Source: Streptomyces justiciae
GTDB taxonomy: Bacteria; Actinomycetota; Actinomycetes; Streptomycetales; Streptomycetaceae
Length of the DNA stretch: 64,000 nucleotides
Direction of reading: 5' to 3'
Assembly: GCF_015163075.1 (NCBI RefSeq)
Contig: NZ_JADDXU010000026.1
Location: 1-64,000 of the forward strand
In this document: positions 7,638 to 16,000 of the stretch, piece by piece
Layout of the letters: every line of letters begins with the position of its first letter
Numbering within the stretch: position 1 is the first letter of the stretch
Made by a program: the position numbers and the translations under genes
The notes under the pieces: generated by a model
The model's input: the letters and a program-made list of their open reading frames with translations, nothing else
What the model was told of the DNA's origin: nothing
The model's database searches: none

Positions 7638-9853
7638 TTGTCGGTGTCGTCCTTCTTGTCGTCAGCCGACTCCTCGCCCTCGATCACGGGGATCAGGGAG
7701 AGCTTGCCGCGGGAGTCGATCTCGGCGATCTCGACCTGGACCTTCTGGCCCACGCCGACGACGTCCTCGACGTTCTCCACGCGCTTGCCGCCGGCGAGCT
7801 TGCGGATCTGCGAGATGTGCAGCAGACCGTCCTTGCCGGGGAGCAGCGAGACGAACGCGCCGAAGGTGGTGGTCTTGACGACCGTACCCAGGTAGCGCTC
7901 GCCGACCTCCGGCATGGTCGGGTTGGCGATGCCGTTGATCGTGGCGCGGGCGGCCTCGGCGGCCGGGCCGTCGGCGGCACCGATGTAGATGGTGCCGTCG
8001 TCCTCGATCGTGATCTCGGCGCCGGTGTCCTCCTGGATCTGGTTGATCATCTTGCCCTTGGGGCCGATGACCTCACCGATCTTGTCCACGGGGATCTTGA
8101 CGGTGATGATCCGCGGGGCGTTCGGGGACATCTCGTCCGGCGTGTCGATCGCTTCCATCATCACGTCGAGGATGTGGAGGCGGGCGTCACGGGCCTGCTT
8201 GAGGGCCGCGGCCAGGACGGAGGCCGGGATGCCGTCCAGCTTGGTGTCGAGCTGGAGGGCGGTCACGAACTCCTTGGTGCCGGCGACCTTGAAGTCCATG
8301 TCACCGAAGGCGTCCTCCGCACCGAGGATGTCGGTGAGGGTGACGTAGTGCGTCTCGCCCTCGATCTCCTGGGAGATCAGGCCCATGGCGATACCGGCGA
8401 CGGGGGCCTTCAGCGGCACACCGGCGTTCAGCAGCGACATGGTGGAGGCGCAGACGGAGCCCATGGACGTCGAGCCGTTGGAGCCGAGGGCCTCGGACAC
8501 CTGACGGATCGCGTAGGGGAACTCCTCGCGCGTCGGCAGGACCGGGACCAGGGCACGCTCGGCGAGCGCGCCGTGGCCGATCTCGCGGCGCTTCGGGGAG
8601 CCGACGCGGCCGGTCTCGCCGGTGGAGTACGGCGGGAAGTTGTAGTTGTGCATGTAGCGCTTGCGGGTCACCGGGGAGAGGGTGTCCAGCTGCTGCTCCA
8701 TGCGGAGCATGTTGAGGGTGGTGACGCCCAGGATCTGGGTCTCGCCACGCTCGAACAGCGCCGAGCCGTGCACGCGCGGGATGGCCTCGACCTCGGCGGC
8801 GAGCGTACGGATGTCCGTGACGCCACGGCCGTCGATGCGCTTCTTCTCCTTGATCACGCGCTCGCGGACGAGCTGCTTGGTCAGGGAGCGGTACGCGGCG
8901 GAGATCTCCTTCTCGCGGCCCTCGAACTCCGGCAGGAGCTTCTCGGCGGCGAGCGCCTTGACGCGGTCCAGCTCGGCCTCGCGCTCCTGCTTGCCGGCGA
9001 TGGTCAGCGCGGAGGCGAGCTCCGGGCGGACGGCGGCGGAGAGCGCCTCCAGGACGTCGTCCTGGTAGTCGAGGAAGATCGGGAACTCGCCGGTCGGCTT
9101 GGCGGCCTTCGACGCGAGGTCGGCCTGGGCCTTGCAGAGCACCTTGATGAAGGGCTTCGCGGCGTCCAGACCGGCGGCGACGACCTCCTCGGTCGGCGCC
9201 TCGGCGCCGCCCTTGACCAGCTGGATGGTCTTCTCGGTGGCCTCGGCCTCGACCATCATGATCGCGACGTCGCCGTCCTCCAGGACGCGACCGGCGACGA
9301 CCATGTCGAAGACGGCGTCCTCGAGCTCGGAGTGCGTCGGGAAGGCCACCCACTGGTTGTTGATCAGCGCGACGCGGACGCCGCCGATCGGGCCCGAGAA
9401 GGGCAGGCCGGCCAGCTGCGTGGACGCGGACGCGGCGTTGATCGCCACGACGTCGTACAGGTGGTCCGGGTTGAGGGCCATGATCGTGGCGACGACCTGG
9501 ATCTCGTTGCGCAGGCCCTTCTTGAAGGACGGGCGCAGCGGGCGGTCGATCAGGCGGCAGGTGAGGATCGCGTCCTCGGACGGCCGGCCCTCACGGCGGA
9601 AGAAGGAACCCGGGATCTTGCCGGCGGCGTACATCCGCTCCTCGACGTCCACCGTGAGGGGGAAGAAGTCGAGCTGGTCCTTGGGGTTCTTGGAGGCGGT
9701 GGTGGCCGACAGCACCATGGTGTCGTCGTCCAGGTAGGCCACGGCGGAGCCGGCGGCCTGGCGGGCCAGGCGGCCCGTCTCGAAGCGGATGGTGCGGGTG
9801 CCGAAGGAGCCGTTGTCGATGACGGCCTCGGCGTAGTGGGTCTCGTTCTCCAC
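7634..9853 (-). CDS. pnp: Polyribonucleotide nucleotidyltransferase (PNPase)
   Basis: PNPase degrades RNA phosphorolytically and can synthesise 3' tails; in Streptomyces it was first studied as GpsI. The 739-residue product has two RNase PH domains joined by a helical domain, then KH (IGPKGKMINQIQ) and S1 (FGAFVSLLPGKDGLLHIS) RNA-binding domains. A GTG start at 9853 gives the usual N-terminus (ENETHYAEAVIDNG), with AGGAG in the upstream sequence; the frame is open 42 codons further upstream without support. It is downstream of rpsO as in most bacteria. Confidence 0.97.
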   Translation of the reverse strand: MENETHYAEAVIDNGSFGTRTIRFETGRLARQAAGSAVAYLDDDTMVLSATTASKNPKDQLDFFPLTVDVEERMYAAGKIPGSFFRREGRPSEDAILTCRLIDRPLRPSFKKGLRNEIQVVATIMALNPDHLYDVVAINAASASTQLAGLPFSGPIGGVRVALINNQWVAFPTHSELEDAVFDMVVAGRVLEDGDVAIMMVEAEATEKTIQLVKGGAEAPTEEVVAAGLDAAKPFIKVLCKAQADLASKAAKPTGEFPIFLDYQDDVLEALSAAVRPELASALTIAGKQEREAELDRVKALAAEKLLPEFEGREKEISAAYRSLTKQLVRERVIKEKKRIDGRGVTDIRTLAAEVEAIPRVHGSALFERGETQILGVTTLNMLRMEQQLDTLSPVTRKRYMHNYNFPPYSTGETGRVGSPKRREIGHGALAERALVPVLPTREEFPYAIRQVSEALGSNGSTSMGSVCASTMSLLNAGVPLKAPVAGIAMGLISQEIEGETHYVTLTDILGAEDAFGDMDFKVAGTKEFVTALQLDTKLDGIPASVLAAALKQARDARLHILDVMMEAIDTPDEMSPNAPRIITVKIPVDKIGEVIGPKGKMINQIQEDTGAEITIEDDGTIYIGAADGPAAEAARATINGIANPTMPEVGERYLGTVVKTTTFGAFVSLLPGKDGLLHISQIRKLAGGKRVENVEDVVGVGQKVQVEIAEIDSRGKLSLIPVIEGEESADDKKDDTDK

Positions 9854-10186
9854 TAGCGTTTTCTCCTCGTCTTCGTCCCTCCCGCCCGTGTGGCGGGGGG
9901 ACGGTTGCGGAGAAGCGCTCCGTTCAGTGCGGGCCGGTCTTCGATCGAAGCACCCGGGCTCACTTCCCCCGGGGGCCACTACCGAGGACCGGCGGCGGCG
10001 AGGTGCGCTTCTCCTCGTTCGTCTTGTTCTTCTTGTGATGTCGCCATACCCCTACGGGTACGCGCCATCACGCTGTGTCGTACGTATTGCGTTGTGCTAC
10101 CACACTACAAAGAGGCAGTGACACTCCGCACGTACAGCAAAGGGAGCGGCCCCCGAACAAGTGGGAACCGCTCCCTTCACGGCGTC
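9854..10186 (-). promoter_or_regulatory. rpsO-pnp intergenic region
   Basis: The 333-bp gap between rpsO and pnp has no plausible gene on either strand. It contains the rpsO-proximal hairpin listed separately, AT-richer stretches near 10,020-10,120, and the pnp ribosome-binding site. In S. coelicolor and S. antibioticus this interval is known to contain a pnp promoter and an RNase III-processed hairpin. That the same applies here is inference from position. Confidence 0.6.
10141..10176 (-). terminator. Hairpin in the rpsO-pnp spacer
   Basis: Inverted repeat AGGGAGCGG / CCGCTCCCT with an 18-nt loop, 11 bp beyond the rpsO stop. It can act as an attenuating terminator or as the double-stranded RNase III target known for this spacer. 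Confidence 0.75.
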
Positions 10187-10474
10187 TTACTTGGCGCCCG
10201 CCGCACCACGGCGGATGCCGAGGCGGTCGACCAGCGCACGGAAGCGCTGGATGTCCTTCTTCGCCAGGTACTGGAGAAGGCGGCGACGCTGACCGACCAG
10301 GATCAGCAGACCACGGCGGGAGTGGTGGTCGTGCTTGTGGGTCTTGAGGTGCTCGGTCAGGTCGGAGATCCGGCGCGAAAGCATGGCGACCTGGACCTCG
10401 GGGGAGCCGGTGTCGCCCTCCTTCTGACCGAACTCGGCGATGATCTGCTTCTTCACTGCGGCGTCGAGCGGCAC
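10187..10474 (-). CDS. rpsO: 30S ribosomal protein S15
   Basis: A 95-residue protein of exactly the usual S15 length, starting at GTG 10474 (PLDAAVKKQII). It has the family signature (DTGSPEVQVA, LTEHLKTHKHDHHSRRGL, RRRLLQYL). S15 binds 16S rRNA early in assembly of the small subunit platform and can autoregulate its own mRNA. The frame is open upstream without homology. It is followed by the hairpin and pnp. Confidence 0.98.
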   Translation of the reverse strand: MPLDAAVKKQIIAEFGQKEGDTGSPEVQVAMLSRRISDLTEHLKTHKHDHHSRRGLLILVGQRRRLLQYLAKKDIQRFRALVDRLGIRRGAAGAK

Positions 10475-10742
10475 TCGAAACTCCTCGTAGTCTGAAAATG
10501 GCCACCGAGTGCCCCCGGTCTGTGTCTCGGGGGAGCTTCCGTTACTCGGGAGGCGGGGATCCGCTGGGCGCGGCCTCCAGGGTCCTTCGAGGGACTCCGG
10601 GGGTGCGTACACAAACGGCCGTCACTCAGGGTACCAGGCACAGGTGGGCACCTTCTCCCGGGTTCCACAACCACCTGGAGCGGGGATGCGGGGCCACTAG
10701 GGTGACGGCAGATCGTACGACGTCGGGAAGGGGTCGCTGGGC

Positions 10743-11030
10743 ATGGCGGAGACGGCTGAGGAGATCAAGGCGCGCAAGGAGCGGGAGCGGGACGAGCTCT
10801 ACGCGCTCGACATCTCCGGCGTCGAGTGGCACTGCGCGCCGGGCACGGAGGAGCACGAGGAGCGGGTCGAGATCGCGTACCTGCCCGAGGGTGCCGTGGC
10901 CATGCGGTCCTCGCTCGACCCGGACACCGTGCTGCGCTACACGGAGGCGGAGTGGACGGCCTTCGTGCTGGGGGCGCGGGACGGGGAGTTCGACCTCGAT
11001 CCGACGCCGGAGGAATCGGCGGAGAAGTGA
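10743..11030 (+). CDS. DUF397-like small protein
   Basis: A 95-residue acidic protein starting with ATG 10743. The region V-A-M-R-S-S-L-D-P-D through EAEWTAFVLGARDGEFDL resembles DUF397 proteins, which in Streptomyces are often partners of helix-turn-helix regulators. No such regulator gene is adjacent here, and the N-terminal 30 residues are a charged helix not typical of the family. It is convergent with the next gene across a strong terminator. Function unknown. Confidence 0.7.
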   Translation: MAETAEEIKARKERERDELYALDISGVEWHCAPGTEEHEERVEIAYLPEGAVAMRSSLDPDTVLRYTEAEWTAFVLGARDGEFDLDPTPEESAEK

Positions 11031-11034
11031 GAAG

Positions 11035-11062
11035 AGGGGCGGCACGCGCGCGTGCCGCCCCT
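11035..11062. terminator. Bidirectional terminator hairpin
   Basis: A perfect 28-nt palindrome (14-bp arms AGGGGCGGCACGCG) begins 4 bp after the DUF397-like stop and ends 11 bp before the end of the convergent beta-propeller gene. Confidence 0.9.
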
Positions 11063-11073
11063 CCATCCGTACG

Positions 11074-12573
11074 TCAGTGCTTCAGCCCGGCGCTGCCGAA
11101 CGCGATGGCCATCAGCACCGGGTCGGCCGGGGACTTGTCGTCGCGGACCAGCTCGCGCTTGCCGAAGAAGACCCGGCCCTGCTGGTAGAGGATGTCCGAC
11201 TCGTCCGGGTCGCTGAAGTCGGCGTCGTCCTCCTCCGGGAGGGTGAAGAGGAGGAGCGGGGTCTCCTTGTCCGTGCGCGGGTTCCAGCGCACCACGGCCG
11301 CCGGGGCGACGGTGCCCGCGCCGCGGCGGTAGATGAGGAGATCGTCGCCGCTCATGCGGAGGGGATAGACCTTCTGGAACTCGCGGCCCTCGAACTTGCC
11401 CGCCGTCTTGCCGGTCGCGAGGTCGAACGCCACGATCCAGTCCGAGGGCTCGCCGGTGGCGATGTTCTCCTCGCTCAGGAGATAGGCCTGGGTGCGGCCG
11501 ACGACGATGCCGTCGCAGTTCTCGTACATGCCGAAGTACGGCGACCCGAAGTACCGCTCGCCGCATTTCGGGTCGTAGCCGTCGAGGGAGATGGTGGTGC
11601 GGTACTTGCCGTTCCCGTCGAGGGTGATGACGTCGGTCGGGAGGCTGTCCCCGGCGGCGACGGCGAGCACCGGCGGATCGGACGAGGGCAGGTAGACGCT
11701 CTGGACCCCGTCGGAGACCTTGTACGTCCACACGGGCTTGCCGGTGCGGGGGTCGACCTTCTGCACCTGGTACCTGACGTCGGGCAGCGAGCCGCAGCCG
11801 CGCAGGGCCAGCAGGGCGCGGCCGCCGGCGAAGGCCTTGTCCTGGCACTCGTCACCGAGGGCGCTGCTCCACAGCTTCGCGCCGGTCTTCATGTCGTACG
11901 CCACCGAGCCCTGCCCCCAGGCCACGGCGACGACACCCTTCGTCAGGGTGAGGTTGGTGTTGGTGACGAAGGCGGAGTTCGCGGCCGGCATCTGCTTCTG
12001 CCACAGCTTCTTGCCGGTGTTCAGGTCGAAGAAGACCACCTGGTCGCAGACGCCCGCCTTCTCCGAGCCGTCGGGCTGCGGGGGCTGGATCACGACGGCG
12101 GTACGACCGTCGGCGGTGACGTGCCGGCTGGTGGCGCAGAGGTGGCCGTCGAGCTTGAGGGTCCAGGCCTTCTCGTCGGCGTCGAGGGCGATGTTGTAGC
12201 CCTCCAGGCGGTTGGCGACGCCCTTGACCATGACCTTGTCGGTGGCCCAGGTGCCGGGGGCGTAGCGGGGAGCGGCGTCGGTGGTCTTGGAGAGGCCCTC
12301 CTCGTCGTGTTCCAGCATCAGTTGGCCCTCGGGTGAGCCGGGGACCTTCTCGGTCGTCTCCCTGACGGCGTCGGCGCTCTGTACGACGGGACCCTTGGCG
12401 TCGGCGGGGGCGCTGTCGTCGCCGGACGCGAGGTACCAGCCGCCTCCGGCCAGCACGAGAAGGGCCACGACGACCGCCACCGCGCCCAGCAGTTTCGTGC
12501 GGCGACGCTTGCGGGCGGTGTCGGCCGCGAGTGCGGATTGGGTGTAGATCGAGGGAGGCGGGCCGAAGCTCAC
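11074..12573 (-). CDS. Membrane-anchored PQQ-like beta-propeller protein
   Basis: 499 residues from GTG 12573 (SFGPPPSIYTQSA). A short basic cytoplasmic N-terminus (RKRRRTK) precedes one membrane segment at about residues 25-45 (LLGAVAVVVALLVLAGGGWYL). The large outside domain follows, with recurring D-x-x-T-G-K-x-x-W repeats (DLNTGKKLW, DMKTGAKLW, DPRTGKPVW, DLATGKTAG), the blades of a PQQ/WD-type propeller. The open frame extends 40 codons upstream without RBS support. It is divergent from the EspI-like gene. In ESX-bearing Streptomyces a gene of this kind lies in the same neighbourhood; its role is unknown. Confidence 0.85.
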   Translation of the reverse strand: MSFGPPPSIYTQSALAADTARKRRRTKLLGAVAVVVALLVLAGGGWYLASGDDSAPADAKGPVVQSADAVRETTEKVPGSPEGQLMLEHDEEGLSKTTDAAPRYAPGTWATDKVMVKGVANRLEGYNIALDADEKAWTLKLDGHLCATSRHVTADGRTAVVIQPPQPDGSEKAGVCDQVVFFDLNTGKKLWQKQMPAANSAFVTNTNLTLTKGVVAVAWGQGSVAYDMKTGAKLWSSALGDECQDKAFAGGRALLALRGCGSLPDVRYQVQKVDPRTGKPVWTYKVSDGVQSVYLPSSDPPVLAVAAGDSLPTDVITLDGNGKYRTTISLDGYDPKCGERYFGSPYFGMYENCDGIVVGRTQAYLLSEENIATGEPSDWIVAFDLATGKTAGKFEGREFQKVYPLRMSGDDLLIYRRGAGTVAPAAVVRWNPRTDKETPLLLFTLPEEDDADFSDPDESDILYQQGRVFFGKRELVRDDKSPADPVLMAIAFGSAGLKH

Positions 12574-13056
12574 GCGGAAGCGCCCTTTCTGTTTCTGGCC
12601 GGAATCTGACCTGATCAAGTTCGGATCGGCCCTACTATGCCCGCCGGCCGGTCGCGGGCCGGGAGTGGGGTGTCTCGCCGTTCCCCTCAACACCCTTGCG
12701 GGGCAAGGTGCTTCGGACTGCGTGCGGTGTCGGCCGCCGTCACCTTCCGTTTGTGTTCGGGGTATTCACCGACATCGCCCTTTTTCCTCACCGATGCGAA
12801 AGCTGTGTACGCCACTTCTGGGCAGGTTGTGACGCAGCGGACGGTTGCTCGGGGGCGGACGGGCCTGCCGGGGTGGGGCTTGTGGTGATTAGGCTGGTAC
12901 CGGGCGCGACGCCAGAACCCGTGGACCGGGCGTCGGCGTCCCAGGGGGAGAGCCGGTGGATCGGACGACCTCGAACGACTTCGGACGACTAGAAGACGAC
13001 AAGAACAGGTCGCCCCTGGCACGGCGTGAGGGTGCTCGACCACACCAGGAGGAATT
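12574..13056. promoter_or_regulatory. Divergent intergenic region
   Basis: 483 bp between the divergent beta-propeller and EspI-like genes. It contains a GC hairpin near 12,639-12,663, an AT-richer part around 12,770-12,810 suitable for promoters, and AGGAGG-like sequence (caggaggaattGTG) giving the EspI-like gene a strong ribosome-binding site. No supported gene was found in it. Confidence 0.55.
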
Positions 13057-16000
13057 GTGAGCAGCGATCGGGACGGGATCCGCGGGGGCTGGGCCACACC
13101 CGGCGATGACCAGCCCGACGCGGAGTCCGCCAGCGAGATGACGGGCGAGTTCACCATCGACTACGCACCGCCTGCCTGGTACACGCAGAACGCGTCCGCG
13201 GGGTCGAACGACGGGGGGAATTCGGGGGGTTCGTCGGGTTCTGCGGGTTCGGGAGGCTCTGCGGGTGCGGGGGGTTCTTCGGGTACGGCGGGGTCGGCGG
13301 CCGGGGGTGCGTCCGGTGGCGCTGCTGGTGGCGCTTCTGGTGGCGTTCCCTCCCCTGCCGACTGGGCCGCGTCCTCCTTGCCGGGGCTGACTCCTCCCGC
13401 GCATTCGCGTCCGCAGGGTGCTTCTTCGGGGCCGAGTGCTGTTCCGTCGCCGGCGCCTGGGGCTCCGTTCACGCCGCCTGCGCCTGCGTCTGGGCCGGGG
13501 GCGGGGCCGGTGGCTGGTCCGGGGGCTCCCTTCACTCCTCCGGCGCCGGCTTCTTCCGGGCCCGGGGCTCCTTTTACGCCGCCCGCGCCTCCGTCGTCGG
13601 GGCCGGGGGCGCCGTTCACTCCGCCGGCATCCTCCGGACCGGGGGCACCCTTCACTCCGCCCGCGTCCGCTCCCGGTGCGCCTTTCCAGCCGCCCGCGCC
13701 GCCGAACGGTGGGCCGGGGGCGGTGCCGAGGCTTCCGGTCGGCAGCGGGTTCGAGCCGCAGCCGCCGCAGGCTTCGCAGGCCGACGCCCGGACCGAGGCT
13801 CCTGCCGCGGACCCCGCCTCTCCCACGGCCGTGCCGAACATCCCGGGACCGCAGGGGCCGTGGGGCGCTCCGGCGTCGGCTCCCTCCTCGTCCCCGGCGA
13901 GCTTCACGTTGCCCGCACCGGCGCCGGCGCCTGCGCCTGAGGTGGCCCCTGCCGCTCCCACGGCCGAGGAACCGGAGGAGTCCGGCAACGGTGACCTCGA
14001 AAGTGGCGCGACCATGCGGTTCTCCGCTGTCGCCCTGAAGCGTGACATCGCGGAGCGGGCTGCCGCGGCGGAGGCGAAGCTGACGTCGGTCGACGACGAA
14101 GTTGAGGAGACCGAGGGGGCGTCAGTGGCGGAGGCCGACGAGGCCGATGCCGAGCTCGACGTGGATGCGGACCGTGTCGCTGACGGCGAGGACGGCGCCG
14201 ACGAGGACTCCGGCCTCGACGCGGACTCCTTCAGCGACGTTCCGTCCAGCGAGGACGCTGACTTGGGGGCTTCGGTTGCCGAGGCGGAAGATGCCGAGGG
14301 CGAGACGGAGCGGGAAGGTGCCGCGCCGAAGAACGCCGCCGCGGTGGACGCGGACCTGACGGACAGCGACTCGACCGACGCCGAGCCTCATGACACCGTC
14401 GCGGCGGCCCCGGTCGCCGTGGCTCCGGAAGCCGATGCCGACGTGGGACCGGCGGACGTGCAGGAGTCGGACGCGGGGGCCGAGGACGCTCAGGAGCCTG
14501 ACGCGGGAACGGTGAACGCGGAGGAGTCGGACGCGGGAGCTGTGGGCCCGGTGACTGCGGACGCGGAGGCGGTGGACACTGAGCGTGGTGCTGCCGCAAC
14601 TGACGATGTGGAGCCGGTGGATGCGGTTGATGCGGTGCCTGCTGACGCCGAGCCGGTGAACTCCGTACGTGCCGACGCGGAACCGGTGGATGCCGTACCC
14701 GCTGACGCTGAGCCCAACGACTCGGGTCTCTCCGACTCCGGCCTCTCCGGCTCGGAACCCGCAGACGCCGTACCGGCTGACGCGAACCCTGAGGAGACTG
14801 CGCCTTCCGACGCCGCGCCGTCCGAGACTCCCTCCGACGCCGCGCCGTCCGAGACTCCCTCCGACGCCGCGCCGTCCGACGCCACCCCTGAGGACAGTGC
14901 GCCCCAGGACTCCGCCCCACAGGACGCTCCGCAGAACTCCGCCCCACAGGACGCTCCGCCCGCCTGGACTCCCCCGCCCGCGCCGCAGCCCGGCATGCCG
15001 CCGCTGCCGCCGTCGTACCAGCCCGCCGCGCCCGCGCCCGCGGCGCAGTGGCCCGCGCAGCCCCAGCCGCAGCAGCCGGCCCCGGCGGCGCCCGCCCAGC
15101 CGCAGCCCGCGGTCGCTCAGAACCAGCCGCCCGTGCCGCCGCAGCAGCCGCAGTTCCAGCCACAGGCACCGCAGCCCGCGCCCGCCGCCTGGAACCCGCC
15201 GGCCACACAACAGCCCGCAGGCCAGGCCCCGGCAGCACCGGGCCCGCAGGCCGGCTACGGCTTCCCGCAGCCCACGGCCACGCCGCCGACGGCCACCCAA
15301 CAGCCCACTGACCAGCCCCCGGTAGCCCCGAACCCGCAGGCCGGCTACGGCTTCCCGCAGCCCTCCCCCTCGACCCCGCCGGCTGCCCAGCCCCCGGCAG
15401 CCCCAGGCCCACAGGCCGGGTACGGCTTCCCGCACCCCGGCGGAGCCCCCGCGCCCAACCCGCAGGCCGGCTATGGCTTCCCGCACCCCGGCGCCCCGGC
15501 CCCCACCCCCAACCCCCAAGCCGGCTACGGCTTCCCCCACCCGGGCGGAGCCCCCGCCCCCACCCCCGCCCCGCAGCCCGGCGGATACGGCTTCCCGCCC
15601 TCAGGCGCCGCCCCCGACAACGGCCAGCCCCTCGCACAGCCGGGCCAGCCGCAGCCGGGCGTACCGCAACCCCAGGCCCAGCCGCAGCCGCAGCCGCAGG
15701 CCGACGCGCCCGCCACCCCGGCTCCCGCGCCCCAGGCCCCGCAGCCCCCCGTACCTCCGACCCCCCAGGGCGGTTACGGCTTCCCCCAGCCCCCGGCGCA
15801 ACCAGACCAGCCCGGCCAGCCCGGCCAGCCGCAGCCCCCCGCACCCCAGCCGCAGCCCACCCCCACCCCCAACCCGCAGGCCGGCTACGGCTTCCCGCAC
15901 CCCGGCGCCCCGGCCCCCACCCCCAACCCCCAAGGCGGCTACGGCTTCCCCCAGCCCCCCGCACAGCCGGGCCAGCCGGGCCAGCCCCAAGCCGACGCAC

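Noticed and set aside
15253..15960. Regularly spaced repeats that might suggest a CRISPR array
   Set aside because: The repeats are coding, lie in one frame as GYGFP units, are not palindromic and have irregular, similar spacers.
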